Below are positions 31,714 to 42,204 of a stretch of 64,000 nt of DNA, piece after piece. Within the stretch, counting starts at the first letter, position 1. Each line of letters begins with the position of its first letter. This DNA comes from Staphylotrichum longicolle (Eukaryota > Ascomycota > Sordariomycetes > Sordariales > Chaetomiaceae), in the NCBI GenBank assembly GCA_019096155.1, contig JAHCVI010000003.1:1302001-1366000 (forward strand), in the 5' to 3' direction. Below the pieces are notes generated by a model, which saw only the letters and a program-made list of their open reading frames with translations, did no database searches and was not told the origin of the DNA. A program made the position numbers and the translations under genes.

Positions 31714-32898
31714 GATTGGGGTATGATTATGTGTTTCTCAAATCGAATCCCTGGGGACCTTAACTAAGGTGGTGTTGGAACTGAGGAGAGGGTCCGACAA
31801 ACACTTTCTTGGGTACAGGCGCCTTTAAAAAGTGGTTCGAGTCACATTTGTGCCCACCCGGCAACCTGGTGCTTTCCTCCCGACGCCGTGCAGATTGAGG
31901 AGTGGACTTGTTGGCCACCTCATGCGGGCAGCCATGCAGGTCGAGAGCGGGGGCGCTCCCAGATGTAACACCATGATCCATCCTGCTGGGTCAAAGCGAA
32001 ACTGAAGCAGTTCGAAAATGACGGAGAGGGCGGTCCAAGCCCCAGAATAAATTAACATGCTAATCTAGACACCGGCGATGCTCCAACGCGTGCCCAGAAT
32101 GGCAAAGCGTATTGGTCCTTTCAAAAGTGAAAGTCTTTAAAGAGCATAGAAACTCACATCAAGTGGTACCAAAAAATGGGGAAACTCATCCCAGCCACGA
32201 AAAGGTCAGTTCTGCACAAAGAACCAACAGCCGGGACTGGGCTCACCTTTGACCAGTCAGGGTGAAGCAGTTGAGGGGAACTAATGCAAGTCAGCGCGCG
32301 CTTACCACCCACCTTTCCAGGAAATCCACGCAACCCGGCACACGACAATTCAGCCCTAAATTCTTTTGCTCATATTTCCAGGGAGAGGCACAAAGGGACA
32401 ACCACGAAAGCGAGTGGATTGCGGGCCACTCCAACGTAAGTTGGACGTTCAAGGTGTAGATGAAGCGTTGTCTTGGCACCTTCATTTAGGTCACGGTACC
32501 TATATGTGACCGAGTTCCTCGTCACGAATCCATTCGTCGATGGATTTTCAACTGTCAACGGCGACTTGCTCAAAAAAAGGACCCAAGGCTCGGAGGTCTG
32601 GGGAGAAACTAGTCTTTCTGCAAAGCGCAAGCAGTGTTCACGATAGTAGCAGCAGTTTACAACTCGGTTTTTTTTCTTGTGGTCTCTAACGAGTTACAAC
32701 TTTGACAGTAAATACCTTAGGGATTTTCATTATTGAACGATTCAAGATAGTTTTCTTTGGGTTTCTCCAGCTCAGGCAGGGCGCTGGACTCTGCCACGTC
32801 AGAAGGACCTCACTCTGACAAGACTAAAGGAGGGGGCTACACAACTGAAACAAGAAAGGAACTTGAGCACGCACTTACCTTGGCAACTCCCCCGGTTC
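31714..32898. other. Intergenic, 1.2 kb
   Basis: The segment holds the promoter of the pseudokinase gene. Short frames only; no recognisable protein or RNA. Nothing else was seen. Confidence 0.45.
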
Positions 32899-33252
32899 TC
32901 ACACCTTATCGGCTCCCGTCTTCGCAGCCACCCGCGGGGAAGCAACCTGGCCCTTCCTCTTCGCAAACGCGCCCGCGCCAATCAAGCCAACCGTCCTTAG
33001 CGCCTCACCATCGGCCACCCCCGTGTACTCCCCACGGTCATACACCTCCTCCTCCTCCTCCTCCTCCTTTTTTCCATCCTTCTCCTTCTGCCCCGGATCA
33101 GCACCGCCCGTCTTGCAGGAAGAGTCCTTGCTCTGCCCCAACTGCACCGTCTCGACCTCGACCGTCATGCTCAGCGTCGCCACCTTGGGACAGGCCGGAG
33201 GGGGCTGGGACTTGGGAGCGATGAGGTTGAGGATGGCGCTTGCGGGCGACAT
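32899..33252 (-). CDS. Small hypothetical protein with acidic run
   Basis: An open frame of 117 residues starts MSPASAILNLIAPKSQPPP. It contains a Lys/Glu run (KEEEEEEEV) encoded by a GAG repeat at about 33044-33068, then GEYTGVADGEALRTVGLIGAGAFAKRK. I recognise no domain. A strong donor-like GTAAGT lies just downstream of the stop (about 32878), so the true 3' end may include another exon or a UTR intron. The Met context (GCGACATGTCG) is acceptable. Support is modest: composition and an open frame only. Confidence 0.35.
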   Translation of the reverse strand: MSPASAILNLIAPKSQPPPACPKVATLSMTVEVETVQLGQSKDSSCKTGGADPGQKEKDGKKEEEEEEEVYDRGEYTGVADGEALRTVGLIGAGAFAKRKGQVASPRVAAKTGADKV

Positions 33253-34045
33253 GGTAAGTACCTAAGACCTACCTTGGGGCGGAAGTGTAAACTGTGCGTA
33301 AAGCCAGGAGGTAGATTTTGGTTGAGTGATGAAGATGGGGTTGGAGGGGGCCTACAACTACGAGAGTGGGAAGTTGAGGGTGCGTTGGGTATTAAATAGA
33401 TCCGGAGTACTGGTGGGTTGGGGATCAGTGGGCATATTGTGCTGAGAACAGCAGCTGGTGCAGATAGGAGGGGGGCGAGTTGTGAGGAGGAATTGGTGGT
33501 TGATCACGAACTGAGACAAGTTGAACAGCCACACAGCTTGAGGACGTGAGATGCTAACAAGAGAATGACATTGTTCACCACACACCTCAAAGAAGCCAAC
33601 AAAGACGCTGTATAAGACGCGACTCGACAACCGAAAGCCCGAGTCTGCTTGATCTACGTCCTTTGTTCTCGTGTCTTGCTATCTGAAACCATACAACGCA
33701 ACATCGTTGCCATCCAAAACATACACCCCATGAATACCTATTACACACAGTACCGTCCCGTGCTGTGAAACCGGGGAACCCGCGTCGCAAATGAACCGGC
33801 AAGAAACTCCAGAACGTCGCCTCAAAACGCCTGTCTAGTGTAGGAGCAACCGCGCAAAATGCCTGATGCTGGGAAACGCCATGCTGGGACCTGCACATGC
33901 CACAAAAGTGTCCCAACCCGCCATGCACATTCATGTGAAGAGGAAAATCTTTGTCGGGTGAGAGTACGATGAATCCCCCTATTACCAGCGCCGACTACAG
34001 ACAGTTAGCAGATGCCCCAAGGCTCACAATCACCTTGAGAGGGAC
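33253..34045. other. Intergenic, 0.8 kb
   Basis: The segment lies between the small gene's start and the stop of the RS-rich gene. It probably holds the RS gene's 3' UTR. No other feature was recognised. Confidence 0.45.
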
Positions 34046-36424
34046 TTACTCAAAAGCCGCCGCGACCTTGATACGCTTGCGCATGATCGGTTTCTTGGCC
34101 ACCGGCTTGGGCTTGGACCCCGGCTTGTGTTCCGATTCCCAGTCGTCAGTCGACGAGCCATCAGTCAAGCCCAGAAGCTGGCGTTCGATGCGGGTCAGGG
34201 GCGACTCGCTGCGGCTCCGGCTCCGGCTCCGGCCGCGACTGCGGCTACGGCTGCGGTTGGCTAGGTCAGGGCTCAAGTCTCGAGTCCGGCTCCGGCTGCG
34301 GTCGCGGCTGCTGCGGGCGGGACTAGCGCTCCGGTGCCGACTAGGGCTGCGGCTCCTGCTCCGGCTCCGGCTACTACGGCTCCGGGACGACGATTTGCGT
34401 CTCTGATTAATCCGGTCAGACGGCCGACGGCCCTTCTTGTCGTCGCGATAACGGGAAGCGCCCCTGTCAGCGGACTGCCCACTATGGTAGCCGCTGTCAT
34501 GGCGCTTGTCTGCGTAACTCATCCGGCCCTCCCGGGAGGGCGTATCGTTGTATGAGTCGGAATTTCCACGATCGCTAGAAGCCTTCTTGTTGCTCTCTCC
34601 AGCTTGCGGTGACCAGGGGTCGCCATCAAGATTGAACCTTGGGCGCGAGGACGGGCTGTGACGACGGGGAGACGCCGGACGGCCGTTGGCTCGCGACCGC
34701 TCCCTGCGATCTTGAGACCATCGGGCCCGCTTTAGATCTCGATCGTCCTGGTTATGCTCTGCGCCATTGGCCAAGGAGCGCTTTCGGGGGTAACGGTCTT
34801 GCCTCTCGCCCCCATTGTACCGATCCCAACCGGAGTCATGGCGCCAAGGAGTTTGGGCTGACTGATGGGGAGCGTAACTGTTGTGGCTGTTTCTGTGCTC
34901 TTCGGCCGCCCTCTTCCTTTTCGCTGCTTCCTCCAAAGCTGCCCGGTCAAATTGATACCGAGGTGGCATCTTGATGGCAGACGGGGAAGGCGGAGGGTTC
35001 GAAGGCTCATAGGTCGTGTATTCATGCTCGCACTCGGGGAACCGCTGTACAACCATTCCCGGATAGAGCTTGAACACCGGATCGTGCTTGAGAACTTCCC
35101 AGTCTTCATGCTCCCTGACAGACCGCCCAAATTCCTTTTGGTTGCCCTCCTGGAAAAAGACGGATTTGACGCAGGTTGCGTTGTATGCGGGCGGAATTGT
35201 CGGATCGTCGGTGTACTCGATGGTAAGGGGAATTCCCACGGCGTCGGCCGGTTTGGTCTTGATCTCCATGAACGCCCGCTTCAGTTCCTCGTCGAATTCG
35301 GGATCCCACGCAATGTCTTCTTCCTTTACCTGGTCGCCCACTGGTTCTTTGGGATTGTCACCGTTCGGCTGGCCGACATTGTCTTGCTGAACAGCTTTGG
35401 CCTTGGCTTGTGGTTCTTCTCGGTTGGGCTGGCTCCCCTGACGGTCATTGCGCGGGCCGTTCTTTCCGCGCTGCTCATGGCGATGTCGGTTCTTTTCACG
35501 GTTATGATGTGAGCGCTTGGATCCATGGTTCCTCTCGTGCCTTCCGCGCTGGGTCCCCAAGGGAGTCTGGTTTGTCGAGGGCGGTGGTGGTGGAGGAATC
35601 GCGTTTTGTGCTGGAGTCCAGCCGGGGGGAGGGGGAGGAAAATGTGAACCAGGGTGAGGCGGGGGAGGGTATAACTGCGGTGGCGCCGGAGGGTATTGAT
35701 AAGCACCGGGAGGAGGCGCCGCAGGATGCTGGTATGAGTGCGGGAACGGAGCCGAACCAGGTGGTGGCGGCGGCGGTGCCGGGTGTCCATATGGCTGCTG
35801 CGGATGTGTGCCCGGGGGATATGCTGGCGGGGGAGGACGGGGGGAGGGGGACCAGCAGTGGGGTAGTAGCTCGCCTGCGGAGGGTAAGGGGTTGGGTAGT
35901 GAGGCTGTCCGTAAGGAGGGTGTTGGGCATATTGCGGCGGAGGCGGCGGCGGGGTTGGGTACTGTCCATACTGGGGTGGGGGAGGGGGTTGCGGGTACCC
36001 TCCGGCATAAGGATTCGGGCGATAGCCCGGCTGCGGGTAACCTTGTGTCGGGGGTGGCGGAGGCTGCGGAAACGGCGGTGGTTGAGGCTGGCCATATGGG
36101 ATCCCAGAAGGGCCATGAGAGAGAGGAGGAGGGGGAGGTGGAGGGGGAGGCGGAGCGTAATGGGTGACAATGGGGCCTTTCTTCTCCCGGGGTGTGCCGC
36201 CTCGGTCCGAGTTGCCCTGGTCTTTATTCTGCTTGTATCTTTGGAAACCTCTACCGTTTGTGAGCATGAAAGCAGCCCAGACAGAGCCATGGACAAGGGA
36301 CAACTTACGCAGGCGTATCCCGGGTGGGCTCAGGGCAAGCATACGCCCAATGTCCCTTCACGCCGCAGTTGTAACATAACCCGTCTTGTTCGGGAGGAGT
36401 CTGCCCAGGCGCATTGGCACTCAT
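34046..36424 (-). CDS. Zinc-knuckle, proline-rich, RS-domain protein (one apparent frameshift)
   Basis: Exons 36424-36309 and 36250-34046 encode about 773 residues after one frame correction. Exon 1 holds a CCHC zinc knuckle (CYNCGVKGHWAYAC). A Pro/Tyr/Gln-rich region follows (about residues 60-260). Next is a conserved-looking core containing FDEELKRAFMEIKTKPADAV and a basic coiled segment (FDRAALEEAAKRKRAAEEH). The C-terminal 200 residues are RS-rich, ending KKPIMRKRIKVAAAFE. This suggests an RNA-binding nuclear protein tied to splicing or mRNA processing. The Pro-rich stretch shifts frame near 35828-35843. Reading GTCCTCCCCC as GTCCCTCCCCC gives one continuous Pro/Gly/Tyr-rich frame through to the core, so one C is probably missing. 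Specific function unknown. Confidence 0.78.
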
Positions 36425-38599
36425 AGTTGCGGTTCAGGCCCAAACCAGCGCAACAAGCGCATCGAAGTCGGACAGTCTTGGTGCAAACGCCGGCCTGTCG
36501 GATGCGTTCGCGCGTGCGACGGGAAAGGAACTGAAACGAGAGAACGAGCTGGGGAGATTGCTGGTTCCGAGAAAAGAAGGCCAGGATGCAAGCCGAGGAA
36601 ATAAAATAGAGTAGAGGAGATATCTTTGGTCAGAGACAAAGAGGTGAAGCATCAAGCGATGGATGGGTGATGAAACGTTGATGGTGAAAGTTGGCTAGGA
36701 TGGCCCGAAAGTACGAGATGTCTGCGAGGTCGTGATGGGTGAAACTGATCGCCTGAGTTTGGAATGTCTCTACGGACAACAGTGATTCAAAAAAATGCCA
36801 AATCCTCGCCGGGGTGTGGATTGGGTGTAGACGCGGGTCCCATCGACTGTCGGCGGTTGTCAGGGGCGTAGGGGGGTGACGGGGCCTGGCGAGGCCAGGC
36901 AGTGAGAGTCACAAGTGAGAGGCCCGAATGGCGGTGTCTGTCGCATTCGAATCCCTCCTCCTGTCATCCAAGGTGGGATGCTGTTCTCGCAACATCAAAG
37001 ACACCTCAACCAGTTGAGATGGGCCCTCGACCTTATGCGTTCGGGGTGCGTGGGTAAGGCAGAGGGTGAAGTGGTGGATCTGCCTCTCCTTGCATTCTCA
37101 TCTGAGCCCAAAATTCAGAGGTTGAGAGGTGCGCTTGGGCGTTCAGCCGCCACTCCCAGGGGCGGGGCTGACCGCCTCATTGCAGGGAGGTCACGTGAAG
37201 AGGTCGAACAGCATATCACCCTTCGATGCATGGTTGTCAAGACTCCATGATTACTTGGTGATGCTCTACCCGGTCAGGACGACATGCTGCTCGGTGGAGC
37301 AGTTACAACATTGTATCAAAAGAGCAGGGCAGCGAGAGCCCGCCGAGGAGGCCATGAACGGGCACAAAATGCCAGCATAGTCCAGCCTTGGACTAGCTGT
37401 TCATGGCCGTGACGGCAATCTTGGAATGGGGGAGTGTTGAGTAGATTCGAGCAAGCCATTTCTAGATGGATGGGCGAGAACCTGAGGCTCTCCCAAGTGG
37501 GATGCTAGGCAATGGAAGAAGGTGCAAGATAAGAGAAAGCCACCAGCAACAGGCCACATCCGCGCGTGCACCACGCAAGGTTGGATTGATGCTGAACTGG
37601 TAGGATGCAAAAAAGCAAGCATTGACAATTCCCTCCAAGAAACCAGTGGACAGGACAATCGAGGAGGCTCGTGAGCCATCAGAGAACCAGAAGGAACTGA
37701 ACAACAACGCAAGAAAACCACCTCCCACCCGATCACCACAAAGGAATCTGGGATCTTGGGAGTGCGAAAAGCAGGACCAATGCCACTTCTGGCGCTTCAA
37801 GAGGAGTCCAACTCGCTGATAGCGCGTTCAAGCGTCGGCGGTAATCTTCGAGGTGTAGAAATCAGAAGGCGAGGATGGGGCGACAGATCGAACAGGGCAT
37901 CGACGGCACAGCAAAGGCGGCAAAAGGTGGAAAGTTGAGGGAGAAATTGACAGGCCTGGCGCGGGTGGGCAGAGCTCTGGTTTTGAATCAAAGTGCCAGG
38001 CCTCCTCCATGTGGGGAACCTCAAGCACGTGTGGTGTGAGGCGGGACCCAGAGCTTGGCAAATGGCAACACATCTGGCTCTGGGCCGCTGGTTATCGATA
38101 ACGTTAGCATTGCGCTGAACGCAGAACAGGCGGTGTCCGAGGTAACTCCGACCCAACCAAAGATGACGGCACCACTGCTTGAGCTCCAAGGTTGCAGTTT
38201 TGCGCGCTTGCTGACTGAAGAAGCCCCTGGGCCATGCTTCGTTCCAACTCTCCCGTGCTCAACGACGTCGCCGTCCATCCTGTATAGTTGACGCCCCATC
38301 GCACACCCGCGTCCGCCACCTCGAAATGCTGTAAAAGCCGGAACGACGCCCTATCCTACGCTCCTGTTCAATGTGACGCCCAATCTTGGCGAATATGTTG
38401 GTTCGCATAGTTCCGCTCTCCACCGTTGACATCGCTCGAACCGGGAGAAGCAGTCCTCCCCTCTGCGGTTCCTGATACCTGCACCCGTTTCCAGTTTTTG
38501 ATTCCGGTAACTTCTGTTTTTGAAGATGCCGGGGCTCCCTTGTGAGTAACTTGCGCCAAACAACACCCTCCCCTCGAAGTCAGACAGACAAAGACAGCC
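36425..38599. other. Intergenic, 2.2 kb, between divergent genes
   Basis: The segment holds promoters and leaders of the RS-rich gene and ppg1. Open frames up to 130 codons occur but look random. Nothing else was recognised. Confidence 0.45.
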
Positions 38600-39748
38600 A
38601 TGCCTCGCCTCGTCTGGCGGGGTCCTCGACCGCCGCCGCTAACACCACCCGCTCCAGCTTCCGTGGACCTCGACGAGTGCATCTCGCGCCTCTACAAAAA
38701 GGAACTCCTGGCCGAGTCGGTCATCGAAGCGATATGCGCCAAAACCAAGGAGCTGCTGATGCGCGAGAGCAACGTCGTCCACGTGCGCGCCCCCGTCACC
38801 GTCGTGGGCGACATCCACGGCCAGTTTTACGATCTGATTGAGATCTTCAAGATCGGTGGCTACTGCCCAGAAACAAACTACCTATTTCTCGGTACGCTCG
38901 TCTGCCTCACGAGGTCGCACCCTTATACAGCCAGGCTGACTGGATTCCACACAGGCGACTATGTCGACCGCGGCATGTTCAGCGTCGAGACGATTTCCCT
39001 TCTTGTGTGTTTAAAGCTGAGATACCCCAACCGCGTCCATTTGATCCGAGGCAACCACGAGTCGCGCGGCGTCACGCAGTCGTACGGCTTCTACACCGAG
39101 TGTTCGCGCAAGTACGGCAACGCCAGCGTCTGGCATTACTTTACCGACATGTTTGACTTTTTGACGCTCAGCGTCGTCATCAACGATCAAATCTTTTGTG
39201 TCCACGCGGTACGCCATATCCTCCCCACCACCGTTCCCCATCCCACAACCCCTCCTCGTGACTAACAGCCATCCTCCCCCCCCCCAAACAGGCCTCTCCC
39301 CCTCCATCCACTCCATCGACCAAATCAAGATCATCGACCGCTTCCGCGAGATCCCCCACGAAGGCCCCATGGCCGACCTCGTCTGGTCCGACCGGACCCG
39401 AGGCGCGACGAGTTCTCCCTCTCCCGCGCGGCGCCGGCTACACCTTTGGCGCGCAGGTCGTCAAGAAGTTCCTGGCCGTCAACAACATGAACCACATCCT
39501 GCGCGCGCACCAGCTGTGCCAGGAGGGTACCAGGTGCTGTACGACGACCGGCTGAGCGGTGTGTGGAGCGCGCCCAACTACTGCTACGGTGCGGCAACAT
39601 GGCCAGCGTGCTCGAGGTGAGCGACACGGGCGAGCGCTTCTTCAACGTCTTCGACGCGGCGCCCGAGAACGACCAGGTCAAGGACGCGCAGATGGGCGGG
39701 GGAGGGGACAAGGCGGACGGCGGGGCGCTGCCGGATTACTTTTTATAG
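38600..39748 (+). CDS. ppg1: PP2A-like Ser/Thr phosphatase Ppg1 (five apparent frameshifts)
   Basis: Exons 38600-38891, 38955-39208 and 39292-39748. The metal and active-site motifs of the PPP family are present: GDIHG, GDYVDRG, RGNHESRG. The start of the catalytic domain (DLDECISRLYKKELL) and HEGPMADLVWSD point to the Ppg1 branch rather than PP2A or PP4. The last residues are DYFL, the PP2A-like methylation tail. Frame breaks occur near 39206, 39392, 39423, 39526 and 39587. Each is fixed by one extra G or C and yields expected family sequence (VHGGLSPS, WSDPDPRRDEF, SPRGAGYTFG, CQEGYQVLYDD, NYCYRCGNM). With all five the product is about 335 residues, the normal length. These are most likely consensus errors. 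The N-terminal 20 residues are uncertain: GCTAAC followed by CAG at 38640-38660 may be an intron end. Confidence 0.85.
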
Positions 39749-40567
39749 ACAGACGGGGGGCGTTTTGGAGATGGGGTAGGAGTGGCAGGGTAAGGTGGAA
39801 GAATGAGACCGCCATCGGCGGGAGTTTATGTGTGGTACATAAGACATGCGTGGCGTTCTACTGTGGAAAGGGACATGGCAGAGCGACGATGATAGACGAT
39901 GATACCAAGAGATTCTCGGCCATATACCACCCACGTCCCCGCTGGTGAAATGTCTTGTCGAGATTGATTCCATTTTCCCATTCTTCCAGGTTATCTAGGA
40001 GCAAGAGAGCAAATATAGTTTGTCGTTTGATGCCATGGTATTTCGAGATGCGAGGCAAGTCTGTCCCAGGGGACCGACCAACTACGCAAGAAAACACCCC
40101 CCTTCCCCTAGTCCGAAGCGAAAAAGAGAATGAAGAAGAAACAGCCAGTGAGGTGTTCTGTCCCGCCGGACTAGCCATGCAAATTTGTCCTGCCTGTCTC
40201 CTCGCCCCAGAGACCAAGGTCACCCGGGAGGCAAAAGGAGAGGAGAAGGAAAGCCAAATCCCATCCTTCTAGCCACAGTAGAACCCCCGATCCTTGCCTC
40301 GAGACCCGCGGGCCCGCGGACCCGCGTGCTTAAATCAACCCCGTCCATGCATCTCAGCAGTCGATTGGTTACTGCTTCCACTGTTCGCTCCCAAAACCAA
40401 ATACACGTCTTATCCCCTTCTCCTTTCCTTGCAAAAAGGGGGCGATCAAGAAAAAACTATGGCCGCCAGCCAGCCCTGAAAGCAATCCCGTGAGGAGTGT
40501 CTCCATCGCTTCCTCACGCATCGGAAGAAGGTGAGCACTCTCGGGTTGGGGTGGTTGGTGAAGAAAA
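39749..40567. other. Intergenic, convergent 3' ends
   Basis: An 819-bp segment between the stops of ppg1 and RhoGDI. It probably holds both 3' UTRs and polyadenylation sites. No gene was recognised. Confidence 0.5.
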
Positions 40568-42204
40568 TCACCAGTCCTTGTCAATCTCAAAGGCCCAGTC
40601 GAACTGCAGGTGGGTCTTCTTGTCGTCGTCGACGAAGCTGGAGCTGACCGAGTACTTGTCGCGGACGGCCCAGCCGGAGGGCGCAGTCTCCTCTTGGACT
40701 ACGGGCAGTATGGTTAGTTTGGTTTGTTCATGCTGATGGTCGTTTTGTCGACCTGTTGGGAGGGCGAACATACATTTCTTGGTGTAAATGGGCTGCTTGT
40801 CCGTGTTGGGAGCGTAGCTGCCCTGTTGTTGCAAGGTCAGTCATCTCAATTCGTTTCCAACACACGGAAGAAGCGTGCTTACAATCATCTCATCCGTCTT
40901 TCCGCCGGGGATTCTGATTCCTTTGCGCTTGATGACCTGGACATAATGCAGGCCGCTGAGGATCTCGTGCTGAACCTTGAACTGGGCGCTCATCATGTGG
41001 TAACGCCCTCCTTGATCTTGAAGGGGTTCTTCTTGAGATTCTCGGTGCTGCCGGGAGCCGAGAGATCAATCACAACCGGAGCGCGGCCGGGCGACTCCAT
41101 GGTGAGCGACTGGATGATGCAGACCCGAGGGTCATTCGGGTCGGAGAGATCGTTTCCGCCACCCAGGCCAAGCGACTGCTTGTAGCGCTGGAGCGACTCG
41201 TCGTTCTCGTCTGAAGTGTCGTCGCTGTCAGCTTCGGTTCGGTGACAACCAAGGTTCTTGAGGGTGGCAGTGGGGTTGCGGAGGGTCTGGAAGAGCCCAT
41301 TCAGGTACTCCGAGTCGTCTTCCAGGGGAGAAATGTGAGGGTACGGAGAGCGGGAGCGCACCGAGCGGCACGGCGCGGTGACTTCATCCATCTCTCCGTG
41401 CTCAACGCCGGTCGACTGAACCAGCATGCCATTCGCGGTGTTCTCAGTCAAAGAACCGGCAGCCCTCTGACGGAACTGCTCCCGATCGGGCTCCTGAAAC
41501 GTGACCTTGCGGTTTGAAGACATCTTGTCTCTCAAAGATGACCTCGGGTAGTTGTTGTATCGGTGGTCGGAGAGGGAAGGGGAGCGGTGCTGATATGTGC
41601 GATGGGAAAGTGGAATTGGAAGTCGAAAGAGAACGACGGTGGGAAGGGAACGAGCGTAAGAAGAGAAGGAAACACGGGAGGTGAAGGAACGCGATCGCGT
41701 CGTGGGATTCGCGGGGTAAACGTGAAGAATAGAGGCAAGTGAAGAGCGGAAAATGACTGAAGGTGAAGGCTGGTGCTGGCTGAGATGGAAGAAGAGGGCC
41801 TGAGGCAGGACGGATTGGACCCTGCCCAGGTATGTGCCCTGGGAGACTCGAGGTTCTGGCTGGGTAATAATGCCACCAAGCATGGGATTCGAGTCTGGTG
41901 AGTTTGACATCCAGAGGGAAGCCTTGTTGGGGTTTTCCCAGAGCCCGAGCGAGAAGAGTCAGGTCGGGCGAGGGCCGGGTGTTCAAGGTCACGGATTTGG
42001 AGGACTACGGCACTTGCTCGCGCCTGCACATGGTCACGGCGAGCTCTTCTCAAGGTTCTTTTGAGGGCCAAAAGAAAGCCAGCATTGCAGGCTTCTTTCA
42101 ATAAACTTACCCATCTTGTTGTACTCCGCCAAGGTCTGCTTGGGCTGGGACAGCTTGTAGCCCGCCGTGTTCTCGGGCAGCAGTTCCTCTTCCTGGGGGG
42201 CCAT
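40568..42204 (-). CDS. rdi1: Rho GDP-dissociation inhibitor (one apparent frameshift)
   Basis: Exons 42204-42111, 41210-40883, 40822-40774 and 40698-40568 encode about 200 residues. The start MAPQEEELLPENTAGYKLSQ, the helix DESLQRYKQSLGLG, and the immunoglobulin-like domain with KVQHEILSGLHYVQVIKRKG and GSYAPNTDKQPIYTKK are typical. RhoGDI extracts prenylated Rho GTPases from membranes and keeps them GDP-bound in the cytosol. Intron 1 is 900 nt, far longer than the other introns here, and contains an in-frame alternative first exon (annotated separately). In exon 2 the frame breaks near 41001 (GGCGTTACCAC); one added base gives EGVYHMM and restores the frame, and corrected total length is a whole number of codons. 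Other introns have canonical sites. Confidence 0.9.
41211..41523 (-). CDS. Possible alternative first exon of RhoGDI
   Basis: Inside the 900-nt first intron of rdi1, an ATG at 41523 opens a frame of 104 codons. It reads straight into the second rdi1 exon in the correct phase; the junction codon GAC is the same whichever first exon is used. The predicted N-terminal extension (MSSNRKVTFQEPDREQF, later DDSEYLNGLFQTLRNPT and an acidic stretch) looks protein-like and hydrophilic. This could give a second RhoGDI isoform from an internal promoter. The evidence is frame continuity, composition and the unusual intron length; no transcript data are available. Confidence 0.4.

Noticed and set aside
35410..36426. 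Plus-strand open frame of 338 codons over the RS-protein gene
   Set aside because: It is antisense to the proline-rich coding region and has Gly/Arg low complexity expected from such a shadow.
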